NCBI GenBank assembly: GCA_024404025.1 | Contig: JAKSQP010000004.1 | Span: forward strand, 1 to 64,000 | Length of the DNA stretch: 64,000 nucleotides | From: Clostridia bacterium | GTDB taxonomy: Bacteria; Bacillota; Clostridia; Oscillospirales; Acutalibacteraceae | Direction of reading: 5' to 3' | In this document: one piece after another, positions 9,802 to 18,151 of the stretch | Layout of the letters: each line of letters begins with the position of its first letter | Position numbering within the stretch: position 1 is the first letter of the stretch | The notes under the pieces: model-generated | Databases searched by the model: none | Seen by the model: only the letters and a program-made list of their open reading frames with translations | What the model was told of the DNA's origin: nothing | Position numbers and translations under genes: made by a program

Positions 9802-12630
9802 ATGAGCGAAAATAAAAATTATGACGATATTGAAAACATTCTTGAACAGGTCAAAAAAATGCGTTCAAAGCTTGACGAAGAGCCCGAAGAGCCTTCAAAA
9901 TCCTGGTCAATGGATGATATTGACAGGCTCATTGCCGAATCAAACGGAGAAATATATGTTCCGAAAGCCGAAAGCAAGCCGCTCACCCCTGCCGAGGATT
10001 TCGAAAGAATCCTCAGCCGTGATTTTGATGACGGAATCTTTACGGTAAAACCGATTGAAGCTGCCGCTCCCGAAATGCAGGATATTTCATCAAGCAGCAA
10101 AGAGGCTGAGGTTGACGGTCAGGAAAAATTCTTTGAAGAAGATGACTCCGCAGACGAAGAGCCGGAAGAATTCGATATGGATCTTTTTGAGCTTGAAACC
10201 GTCATTATACCCGAAGATGAGGCTGAAAGCGAACCTGCTCCCGCTCCTCAAAAGGAAAAGGAGCCGATTGATATAACCGATTATGACAAGGATACCGAGC
10301 AGGCAAGAGAAATCTTCAGAAAGAAAACCGAAGAAACGCTCGATGAATTTGATAATTCTCATATCGACAGCAGCGAATACCGCACCCGTTTCTTCAAAAA
10401 GATGACTGTTGAAGATGATCCCGAAATTGAATTTCTGCCCGATGGTCCCGTTGACAAATCAGGCATAATTGTTGAGAAAAGCTCCGAGACGTCGGAATCC
10501 GGACTTGAAGCCATGCCGAAGGTGCTTGCCGCAGAGAACGCAAAGGCTCTTGACGAGCAAAAAACCCGTGTTGTCGGCATAAAAAGCGGCGAAGCCTTTG
10601 CAGAAGAAAAAACGAGCGATGATGTTGACGGCCAGATTATGCTCACCGGCTTTGATGATATCCCCGCCGAAACCCTTCCCGAACAGACAAATGTTAACGA
10701 CGTTGAGGAAAACCTCTCGGAAAGGCGCCGCCAGAAGGCAAAGGATTTCAAGCTGATAAACGATATTGACCTCGACACAGATTTTGAAGGCGACTATAAC
10801 GCCTCCCCCGACGAGGTCGCAAAAGAAGAAAAAGCCCGCAAAAAGGCGGCACGAAAACTCGCTCTTGAAAAAGAAATCGAGAAAAAAGCCGTCGGCGTTG
10901 AATATACCGCTCCCGAAGAAAGAGCGGAAATGCACACAAGGCTCACGAGAAAGGCATCAAAATCCGTCAGAAGTCTGATCATCAGCAGCGTATTTGAAGC
11001 TGCTCTTCTGCTTGTGAACATTCTTCCTTCGCTGACCGAAAAGCTTTCCATCGAATCTGAAATTTTTGCAAAGGGCTCGGTAATTTTCTATATTATCAAC
11101 GCCGTTCTTCTTATCGTATTTTCTGCATTCTGCAGCGATAAGCTTTCATCCGGATTTTCTGATTTGAGAAGCGGAAGAATCACCTGCGACACAGCCGTTT
11201 CGCTCGCCGTTGCCGCTGCTCTTGTTCAGAACACGGCAGCCGCAGTTTTCGGCAAAGGCGAAAACATTGCAATATTCACCGCTGCCGCAGGACTCGGATT
11301 GCTCCTTCTCAAGGCTTCCGATATGCTTGACGCCGAGAGAACTCTCGGAAACTTTGAAGTATGCGCATTCAAATATGAGCATAATATGTATGCGGTGCAT
11401 TCTCTTGAAAATGAAGCCGAAATTTTTGAACTCGGAAGAGGTCTTATGATGGGCGATGCCGATATGCTTTATTCATCAAAGCTCGGTTTCCCGACTGACC
11501 TTATCAAAAATTCCGTTATAGAAAAGGGCAGCGAAAAGCTTATGAAGATTGCCGTTCCTGCCGCTGCCGCCGCAGGCGCTGCCGCTGCAGTTCTTGCCGG
11601 AATCTTCACAAAGGATATTATGACTGCCCTTTCCGCTTTTGCGGGCACATTCTGTATATGCTCGCCTGTTATCATATCCTTTATCCCCTCTTTCATTCTC
11701 AGCTTTTATGATTACGGACTTAACAAGGCGGGCACGATGATAGTCAGCCTTGATGAAGCCGAAAAAGCTTCATGTGCCAATGCGGTCATCCTTGATTCCG
11801 CCGATATTTTCAGCCGTTCAAGATGCACAATGCACGGGATGAAGGATTTTAAGAACATCAGAATAGACGATGTGCTTCTCTATGCTTCCGCTCTCGTTAT
11901 CAAATCGGGCGGACCGCTCCGTGAATGCTTTGAAAAAGTTATTGACGGCAGGCAGGATATTCTTCCTCCCGTCAAAGAGCTGAATTATGAGGATAAGCTC
12001 GGCATTTCCGCATGGATCCACAATCAGAAAGTCCTTCTCGGCAACAGAAATATGCTTATTCATCATAACATTGATGTTCCCGAAAAATCGGTTGAAGACA
12101 GATATGCTCACAGCGGCAGAAAAATCATTTATCTTGCGGTTGCGGAAAAAATTGCCGCAATGTTCGTTGTAAGCTATGCAGTTGACGATACGCTTGAACC
12201 TTATCTCCGTGTGCTTGAAGCAAACGGAATTCAGACTCTCGTAAGAACAAATGATGTTAATGTTACGGAAGAGCTTATGTCAGAGCATTTTGATCTTCCG
12301 CAGGAAAATTTCAGAGTTCTTTCGTCGGTTGCCGGCAAGCTCTTCAAAAGAAGAAGAGATGCAGTTGTTGATAAGCTCCCGGCAGGCATAATCCACGACG
12401 GAACGGCTTATTCAATGCTCCGTGCTCTTGCTTCATCATGCAACATAACCGCCAAATCAAAGCTCGGCTCAGTTCTTCAGATAATCATCAGCGCCCTCGG
12501 ATTCGTTCTTACCGCCGCTCTCTTCTGCACCGGCAGCGGCGAATTCTTCACGGGCATGACCTCGTTCCTGTTCCTGCTCGCAGGTCTTGTTATTTCATCG
12601 GGCCTCGTGTTCCTCGGCAGAACAAAATAA
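9802..12630 (+). CDS. Degenerate P1B-type ATPase-like membrane protein with acidic N-terminus
   Basis: A 942-residue protein in two parts. Residues 1 to about 390 are low-complexity, very acidic and probably disordered, ending in a basic Lys/Arg/Ala-rich stretch. From about 391 on, the order of parts is that of a P1B metal ATPase: four hydrophobic helices, a short cytoplasmic segment, two helices, a large cytoplasmic region and two final helices. The CPC-like position reads CICSP (618-622), the region after it aligns with the phosphorylation loop but reads ILDSADIFS (Asp 665) instead of DKTGTLT, VLLGNRNML matches the nucleotide-domain pattern, TGD is replaced by RTND (815-818) and GDGxNDAP by HDGTAYSM (about 865-872). 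No TGE motif is seen. I infer a pseudoenzyme derived from a transport ATPase. The start ATG 9802 has AGAGGTGA 6 nt upstream. Confidence 0.72.
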   Translation: MSENKNYDDIENILEQVKKMRSKLDEEPEEPSKSWSMDDIDRLIAESNGEIYVPKAESKPLTPAEDFERILSRDFDDGIFTVKPIEAAAPEMQDISSSSKEAEVDGQEKFFEEDDSADEEPEEFDMDLFELETVIIPEDEAESEPAPAPQKEKEPIDITDYDKDTEQAREIFRKKTEETLDEFDNSHIDSSEYRTRFFKKMTVEDDPEIEFLPDGPVDKSGIIVEKSSETSESGLEAMPKVLAAENAKALDEQKTRVVGIKSGEAFAEEKTSDDVDGQIMLTGFDDIPAETLPEQTNVNDVEENLSERRRQKAKDFKLINDIDLDTDFEGDYNASPDEVAKEEKARKKAARKLALEKEIEKKAVGVEYTAPEERAEMHTRLTRKASKSVRSLIISSVFEAALLLVNILPSLTEKLSIESEIFAKGSVIFYIINAVLLIVFSAFCSDKLSSGFSDLRSGRITCDTAVSLAVAAALVQNTAAAVFGKGENIAIFTAAAGLGLLLLKASDMLDAERTLGNFEVCAFKYEHNMYAVHSLENEAEIFELGRGLMMGDADMLYSSKLGFPTDLIKNSVIEKGSEKLMKIAVPAAAAAGAAAAVLAGIFTKDIMTALSAFAGTFCICSPVIISFIPSFILSFYDYGLNKAGTMIVSLDEAEKASCANAVILDSADIFSRSRCTMHGMKDFKNIRIDDVLLYASALVIKSGGPLRECFEKVIDGRQDILPPVKELNYEDKLGISAWIHNQKVLLGNRNMLIHHNIDVPEKSVEDRYAHSGRKIIYLAVAEKIAAMFVVSYAVDDTLEPYLRVLEANGIQTLVRTNDVNVTEELMSEHFDLPQENFRVLSSVAGKLFKRRRDAVVDKLPAGIIHDGTAYSMLRALASSCNITAKSKLGSVLQIIISALGFVLTAALFCTGSGEFFTGMTSFLFLLAGLVISSGLVFLGRTK

Positions 12631-12651
12631 AAATCGCAAAGGAGAAACAAT

Positions 12652-13203
12652 ATGAAGCTCACGGAAAAAACCGTAAGCAAAAACTATGTGTATAAAGGCA
12701 GGATAATCAATGTCCGCTGCGATGATGCGGAGCTTCCCAACGGTCTGCCCTGCACAAGAGAAGTTGTTGAACATAACGGAGGAGTCTGCATTGCTCCGAT
12801 AACCGATAATAATGAGCTGATTTTTGTCCGCCAGTTCAGGTATCCTTATATGGAAGAGATCCTTGAACTGCCCGCCGGCAAGCTCGAAAAAGGCGAAGAT
12901 CCGTTTGAAGCCGGCAAAAGAGAGCTTGAAGAAGAAACCGGCAGAGTTGCCGATGAATATTTTGATTTCGGAAAGTTTTATCCTTCGCCCGGATACTGCG
13001 GAGAAATAATTCATCTTTATGCCGCAAGGGGACTTAAAACAACGGCAATGCATCCGGACGAGGATGAATTCCTTGAAGTTACAAAAATCCCGCTCACAAA
13101 AGCCGTTGATATGGTTATGAACGGCGAGATCCGTGACGGCAAAACACAGGCTCTCGTTATGAGAGTTGCGGAAATGCTCCGCAGAACAGAGGCGAAAAAA
13201 TGA
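12652..13203 (+). CDS. nudF: NUDIX hydrolase, ADP-ribose pyrophosphatase type
   Basis: A 183-residue cytoplasmic enzyme. The complete Nudix box (GKLEKGEDPFEAGKREL through EEETGRV, about residues 76-99) holds the Mg-binding glutamates. The upstream FVRQFRYPYMEEILELPAG and downstream SPGYCGEIIHLY are typical of ADP-ribose pyrophosphatases, which split ADP-ribose into AMP and ribose-5-phosphate. AAAGGAG sits before the ATG. It overlaps maf by 4 nt (ATGA). Confidence 0.9.
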   Translation: MKLTEKTVSKNYVYKGRIINVRCDDAELPNGLPCTREVVEHNGGVCIAPITDNNELIFVRQFRYPYMEEILELPAGKLEKGEDPFEAGKRELEEETGRVADEYFDFGKFYPSPGYCGEIIHLYAARGLKTTAMHPDEDEFLEVTKIPLTKAVDMVMNGEIRDGKTQALVMRVAEMLRRTEAKK

Positions 13204-13757
13204 AAAAAATTATTCTTGCATCCGCTTCGCCACGAAGAAAAGAACTTCTTTCAACCGCAGGCCTTGAGTTTGAAATCTGCGTTAAGGATGTTGACGAATC
13301 CGTTCCCGAAGGCACTCCTCCCTCCGATGCCGCAGAGATGACGGCGGCAAAAAAAGCTCTTGCCTCGGCAGCAGAGCATCCGGACGATATTGTTATCGGC
13401 GCAGACACGATCGTTGTTGCCGAAGGAAAAATTCTCGGCAAGCCTCACGGCGAAGAGGATGCCGCCGGAATGCTCCGTATGCTTTCCGGCAGAGAGCATA
13501 CCGTTATAACCGGAGTGTGCATTGCCTGCGAAGGCAAAACGGAGATTTTTCATAAAGAAAGCAAAGTCAGCTTCTATCCGCTGACCGAAAAAGAAATTGC
13601 AGATTATGTTGCCACGGGCGAGCCAATGGACAAAGCCGGTGCCTACGGCATTCAGGGAAAAGGTTCTGTTCTTGTTGAAAAAATCGAGGGCGACTATTTC
13701 AACATAGTCGGTCTTCCCGTTGCCTCAACAGTCAGAGCGATCAGAAAATTTCAATGA
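13200..13757 (+). CDS. maf: Maf-family nucleoside triphosphate pyrophosphatase
   Basis: A 185-residue protein with the Maf signature at the N-terminus (ILASASPRRKELL), the catalytic IGADTIV region near residue 66 and KAGAYGIQGKG near 140. Members hydrolyse dTTP/UTP or modified nucleotides to monophosphates, a house-cleaning role, and overproduction affects septation in Bacillus. Overlaps with both neighbours (ATGA at each junction) show tight translational coupling. Confidence 0.93.
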   Translation: MKKIILASASPRRKELLSTAGLEFEICVKDVDESVPEGTPPSDAAEMTAAKKALASAAEHPDDIVIGADTIVVAEGKILGKPHGEEDAAGMLRMLSGREHTVITGVCIACEGKTEIFHKESKVSFYPLTEKEIADYVATGEPMDKAGAYGIQGKGSVLVEKIEGDYFNIVGLPVASTVRAIRKFQ

Positions 13758-14824
13758 AAAACACTTATCCGACCTATTATAAAAAATTTGCGTGCATTGC
13801 CGATAAATGCCCCGACACCTGCTGCGCAGGCTGGGAGATAGTTGTTGACGGCATAAGTGCGGAAAAATATAATGCCGTCTGCGGAGATTTCGGAGATAAG
13901 CTGCGCAGGGTCTTAAAAACAGACGAAGACGGCGACAGGATTTTTGAGAACATAAACGGCAGATGCCCGTTTCTGCTTGAAAACGGACTTTGCGAAATGT
14001 ATATCAGGCTCGGAAGAGAATCGCTCTGCAAAACCTGCGAAAACTTTCCGCGCCACCGGGTATATTTCGGCGCAAGAACAGAAACGGGAATTTCGCTCTC
14101 CTGCCCCGAAGCGGCAGAAATCATTTTGAACGACCCCGCTCCGATAACATTTGAAACCGAAGAAACCTCTGCTCCGCTCGTTCCCTCGGATTTCAATGCG
14201 GAGCTTTATCTGCTTCTGATGAAAGCGAGAGAAAAAATTTTTTCGATCATTCAGAACCGCAGCAGATCCGTTCACGAAAGGCTCATTGATGTGATCCTTC
14301 TCTCGGATAAGCTTGACAGACTTATCCGGAAATCCGAATATGAAGAGGCAGAAGAATTCATCCGGAGCTTCTGCGAAAATAAATTTGAAGCCGTGGCAAA
14401 TGCTCCCCGTGCAAAGCGTGCATTTTCAAAATACATTTCCGATCATCTTGAAGCGGAAGCCCTCAACGGCAATTGGAAAAGCATCCTTTCGTCGACAAAG
14501 CTCTTTTCCGGCACATATCCGGAAGAATTTGAAATCGAACATCTTGCGGTTTATTTTTTCTTCCGCTATTTCATAACCGCCGCCTATGACGGCGACCTTA
14601 TCGGCAAGGTCAAATTCTGCATTCAGGCGATAATCGTTATCGAAAGTCTTGCATCCGGCTGCACGGACAAGCAGGCAAGGATCAGACTTATGCAGAGATA
14701 TTCAAAGGAAACAGAGCATTCGGCGTTCAATATGGCGCTGCTGCGCTCCAAAATCAGAAAAAGCCGATTTTACAGTCCGGAGAATCTTATAAATATTCTT
14801 TCATTTAAGGAGAACTCTTTATGA
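13754..14824 (+). CDS. FliB-like (flagellin lysine N-methylase family) Cys-rich protein
   Basis: A 356-residue protein with the cysteine pattern of the FliB family: KCPDTCCAGW near the N-terminus, CPFLLENGLCEMY, LCKTCENFPR and LSCPEA, all within the first 125 residues. The clustered cysteines suggest an Fe-S or metal site. In Salmonella FliB methylates flagellin lysines. No flagellar gene is present in this window, so the substrate may differ, and many non-motile gut Clostridia carry such genes. The rest (about 130-356) is helical with no motif I recognise. It is embedded in the rlmB-maf operon by 4-nt overlaps. Confidence 0.75.
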   Translation: MKNTYPTYYKKFACIADKCPDTCCAGWEIVVDGISAEKYNAVCGDFGDKLRRVLKTDEDGDRIFENINGRCPFLLENGLCEMYIRLGRESLCKTCENFPRHRVYFGARTETGISLSCPEAAEIILNDPAPITFETEETSAPLVPSDFNAELYLLLMKAREKIFSIIQNRSRSVHERLIDVILLSDKLDRLIRKSEYEEAEEFIRSFCENKFEAVANAPRAKRAFSKYISDHLEAEALNGNWKSILSSTKLFSGTYPEEFEIEHLAVYFFFRYFITAAYDGDLIGKVKFCIQAIIVIESLASGCTDKQARIRLMQRYSKETEHSAFNMALLRSKIRKSRFYSPENLINILSFKENSL

Positions 14825-16866
14825 AATACTGCAGCCTTGTCAATACAAAACAGGGAAGCCGCTCCGTTCACCGTTTCAGCAACGGAAACACGCTTCCTCT
14901 CGTTCAGCTTCCGTTTGGAATGACGGCATTCTGTCCGCAGACGAGCGACGGAAACAACAGATGGTATTATCATCCCGAAAACCGTTCTTTTGAGGGAATC
15001 CGTCTTACTCATCAGCCGTCTCCCTGGATTGCGGACTACGGCTCAATGGTTTTTCTGCCGCAGATTTCTCCCCTTAAGCTTGACGGAGAAGACAGATGGT
15101 CCGGCTTCAGGCCGCAGGATGCAATACTCACTCCGTTTTATCTTAAATATCGTCTTCTGCGCACCCGTTCAACAATTGAGCTGACTCCCACCGAAAGATG
15201 CGCAAAAATCAAAGTTATCTTTGACGCCGACGGCGAAAACTATTTTTCCGCTCTGCCCGTCAAGGATGATTACAGCTATGAATTCAATGCAGAAGAAAAT
15301 ATTCTCTATGCTTCAACAAACTGTTCATTCGGCGGCGAAGCGGTTGATTTCAGAGAATATGTTGTTGTTTCGTTCCCCGAGGGAAGCGTTGATGCAGACG
15401 GAATTATGATTCAGGGCGAAGATAACGATGCCGAAAACGGCTCTGCGATCAGCGGCGAAAACACCGCAATTCACATAAGGCTCAAAAATAAAGAAACCGA
15501 GATCTCGGTTGCCGCCTCATATATTTCATTTGAGCAGGCAAAAATCAACCTCGGCAGAGAAATCGGAAACAAATCCTTTGAAGATATAAAATCCGATGCG
15601 GAAAATATATGGGAAAATTATCTTTCACGCATCAAAATAGAGGCAAAAGACGAAAAGCAGCTCCGCACATTCTATTCCTGTATGTACCGTGCCTTCCTCT
15701 ATCCGCATAAATGTTCCGAACTTGATGCAGGCGGAAAAGAGATTCATTATTGTCCCCACGACGGAAAAATCCATAACGGCGTTCGTTTCACGGATAACGG
15801 CTTCTGGGACACTTACCGCACGGTTTATCCGTTCTTTGCTCTCGTTGCAAAGGACGAGCTCAAGGAAATGGTCAAGGCATTCATCAATGAATACAGAGAA
15901 TGCGGATGGCTTCCGAGGTGGCTTTCAATCGGCGAACACGGCTGTATGCCCAGCACCCTTGTTGATGCGGTTATCTGCGATGCCGCCGCAAGAGGATTCG
16001 TTGAAAAAGAAGACCTTGAAACCGCTCTTGAGGGAATGCTCAAACACGCAACAACCAATTCGCCCGATGACAGATTCGGCAGAAACGGCGCCGAAAGCTA
16101 TTGCAGGCTCGGTTATGTGCCTTATGACGAGCAGAGAGAATCCGTTAACCTTACGCAGGATGCCGCATACGGCGACTGGTGCATAGCGGAAATCGCCAAA
16201 ATGCTCGGCAGAGCGGATATTGAAAAAGAATACCGCATCAGAGCAAAAAATTATAAAAATCTTTTTGATCCCGAAACCGGATTTATGAGGGCAAAGGACT
16301 CAAACGGCAATTTCAGACCCGACTTCTCCCCCATCGGTTGGGGCAGAGATTATACCGAAGGCTCTGCTTGGCAGAATTCATTTGCCGTGCCTCATGATAT
16401 GGAGGGCCTTGCGGAGCTTTACGGCGGCAGAGAAAAGTTTCTCGAAAAAATTGATGAGCTTTTCTCAACTGCTCCCGATTATGAAATTGTCGGTTACGGC
16501 TGCGAGATACACGAAATAACGGAAATGGCGGCGGCAGATTTCGGCCAGTGCGCAATCTCAAATCAGCCGAGTTTCCATCTTCCCTATATCTATTCCGAGC
16601 TGGGAGAAACCGAAAAAACGGCTTACTGGGTCGAAAAGATGTGCGAAGAAGCTTTCTCCTATGAGGATGACGGCTTCCCCGGCGACGAGGATAACGGCTC
16701 AATGGCTCTCTGGTATATCTTCGGTGTTCTCGGATTTTATCCTTTCTGCCCCGGCAAAACGGATTTCGTCAAGGGCAAAAAGCAGGTTAAAAAATCTGTA
16801 ATCAACGGCAAGTCATTTGATGCCGATGAATATAAAAACAGAATCCCCTATGAAATATTCAAATAA
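14821..16866 (+). CDS. Glycoside hydrolase family 92, exo-alpha-mannosidase-like
   Basis: A 681-residue protein covering the GH92 N-terminal beta-sandwich (about 1-235) and the alpha/alpha-barrel (about 250-650). Landmarks are IRLTHQPSPWIADYG, GFWDTYRTVYP, WGRDYTEGSAWQN, SNQPSFHLPYIYSE and the catalytic-site motif FPGDEDNGSMALWY. Family members are Ca-dependent inverting exo-alpha-mannosidases acting on N-glycans or yeast mannan. There is no signal peptide, so it should work on imported oligosaccharides in the cytoplasm. AAGGAG precedes the ATG, and it overlaps the FliB-like gene by 4 nt. Confidence 0.9.
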   Translation: MKYCSLVNTKQGSRSVHRFSNGNTLPLVQLPFGMTAFCPQTSDGNNRWYYHPENRSFEGIRLTHQPSPWIADYGSMVFLPQISPLKLDGEDRWSGFRPQDAILTPFYLKYRLLRTRSTIELTPTERCAKIKVIFDADGENYFSALPVKDDYSYEFNAEENILYASTNCSFGGEAVDFREYVVVSFPEGSVDADGIMIQGEDNDAENGSAISGENTAIHIRLKNKETEISVAASYISFEQAKINLGREIGNKSFEDIKSDAENIWENYLSRIKIEAKDEKQLRTFYSCMYRAFLYPHKCSELDAGGKEIHYCPHDGKIHNGVRFTDNGFWDTYRTVYPFFALVAKDELKEMVKAFINEYRECGWLPRWLSIGEHGCMPSTLVDAVICDAAARGFVEKEDLETALEGMLKHATTNSPDDRFGRNGAESYCRLGYVPYDEQRESVNLTQDAAYGDWCIAEIAKMLGRADIEKEYRIRAKNYKNLFDPETGFMRAKDSNGNFRPDFSPIGWGRDYTEGSAWQNSFAVPHDMEGLAELYGGREKFLEKIDELFSTAPDYEIVGYGCEIHEITEMAAADFGQCAISNQPSFHLPYIYSELGETEKTAYWVEKMCEEAFSYEDDGFPGDEDNGSMALWYIFGVLGFYPFCPGKTDFVKGKKQVKKSVINGKSFDADEYKNRIPYEIFK

Positions 16867-16881
16867 GAAAGGAAAATGAAA

Positions 16882-17781
16882 ATGGACAGATACCTCATCA
16901 TCAACGCTGACGATTTCGGAATGTGCAGAGGCTCAAATCTCGGCGTTATGGATCTTCTCAAGGATCCCGACAGCGCACTCACATCCTCAACAATTATGGC
17001 TCCCTGCGCCTGGGCTCCCGAAGCCTGCCGCTTCGCCGCAAAGAATCCCGAGCTTGCAATCGGCGTTCATCTTACGCTCACAAGCGAATGGGGCAACTAT
17101 CGCTGGGCTCCCGTCAACTCAAACAACACCGATTCTCTGCGTGACGAAGAGGGCTTTATGTGGCACGAAAGCGTTGATGTTGAAAAGCACGCCGATCCTG
17201 AAGAGCTTAAGGACGAAATTTTTGCGCAGATCAACCGCTGCAAGATTTTCGGCCTTACAAATCCCTCTCACCTTGACAATCACATGGGCTCACTTTACGG
17301 CATTGAAACCGGCAGATTTGAGCTTCTTGAATTGACTCTCGGCATCTGCGGTCAGCTCGGCCTTCCGTTCCGCTTCCCCGCACAGTTTACCGATGCGCAG
17401 TTTAACAACACTATGCTTGACATAAAAATTGACCGCCCCACAATTGAAGCGGTTTTCGGCAAGGTAGTCAGCTTCACAAATCAGATAGGCGTTGCAATTC
17501 CCGATTTCCTGCTCCCGAATGAATGGGCAAAGCCGCAGGAAAACAGCTATGAAGATTTCAGAGAATATCTTCTTGACCTCTATGCGAATATGCCGAACGG
17601 CATAACCGAAACCTATCTTCATCCATCCCTCGAAACCGATGACCTTAAGGGAACTTCAAGCGTATGGCATCACAGAGTATGGGAATATAAGATTATGAAA
17701 GACCCCAAAACAAAGCAGCATATCGAAGCTCACGGCATTAAGCTCATCAATTACCGTGACCTCGCCGCAATGAAAAAATAA
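16882..17781 (+). CDS. ChbG/YdjC-family carbohydrate deacetylase
   Basis: A 299-residue cytoplasmic enzyme of the YdjC/ChbG fold. INADDFGM at the N-terminus gives the catalytic/metal aspartates, SHLDNHMG near residue 135 gives metal histidines, and ETYLHPS near 250 completes the site. Characterised members remove an N-acetyl group from chitobiose-type disaccharides. Next to GH92 it may help strip host or diet glycans. I prefer ATG 16882, which has AGGA 8 nt upstream, over ATG 16876. It is the last gene of the operon. No clear terminator follows; palindromic repeats do. Confidence 0.88.
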   Translation: MDRYLIINADDFGMCRGSNLGVMDLLKDPDSALTSSTIMAPCAWAPEACRFAAKNPELAIGVHLTLTSEWGNYRWAPVNSNNTDSLRDEEGFMWHESVDVEKHADPEELKDEIFAQINRCKIFGLTNPSHLDNHMGSLYGIETGRFELLELTLGICGQLGLPFRFPAQFTDAQFNNTMLDIKIDRPTIEAVFGKVVSFTNQIGVAIPDFLLPNEWAKPQENSYEDFREYLLDLYANMPNGITETYLHPSLETDDLKGTSSVWHHRVWEYKIMKDPKTKQHIEAHGIKLINYRDLAAMKK

Positions 17782-17831
17782 AACCGGCGTTTGTTTTTAA
17801 AATTTAACAACCGTTTTTCGGTGAAATGATG

Positions 17832-18078
17832 TACGGCACGGGTAAATCCGTGCCGTAATATTTTTCTCTCCCCGTAGGGCACGGATTCATCCGTGCCGGA
17901 TAAAATTCACAGCTGTTTTGCCGGAAGACGGCAAGCATAAATGCTTGCCCTACGGGGAGTGATGTTTAATTCATCAACCGTTTCCGCCGAAAACCGTAGG
18001 GCACGGATTCATCCGTGCCGTGTATAAATTCACAATTGTTTTTACAGAATGACGGTAAGCATAAATGCTTACCCTACG
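17832..18078. repeat. Cluster of five short palindromic repeats
   Basis: Five copies of one hairpin type lie at 17832-17857, 17872-17899, 17928-17956, 17994-18020 and 18052-18078. Each is about 26 bp with 9-bp arms, such as GGCACGGAT/ATCCGTGCC, GGCAAGCAT/ATGCTTGCC and GGTAAGCAT/ATGCTTACC. Most are joined on one side to CGTAG or its complement. Copies occur in both orientations. The intergenic region 17782-18111 holds no plausible gene. Confidence 0.85.
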
Positions 18079-18111
18079 ATGCGTGATTTTTCCGTGCCGC
18101 TGTCAAAAATA

Positions 18112-18140
18112 CAAAAATCCCCGCTCAATCGAGCGGGGAT
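18112..18140 (-). terminator. Terminator of the decarboxylase operon
   Basis: Perfect 10-bp arms ATCCCCGCTC/GAGCGGGGAT with a 4-nt loop, followed on the minus strand by TTTTTG. It lies 12 nt after the oadB stop. Confidence 0.92.
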
Positions 18141-18151
18141 CAAATTTTGCA

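Noticed and set aside
9802..12630. Functional heavy-metal transporting P-type ATPase
   Set aside because: The phosphorylation motif DKTGT, the TGE loop and the GDGxND hinge are all missing or changed, so I do not call it an active pump.
17832..18078. CRISPR array
   Set aside because: The repeats are palindromes in both orientations with variable arms and irregular spacing, and no cas genes are present.
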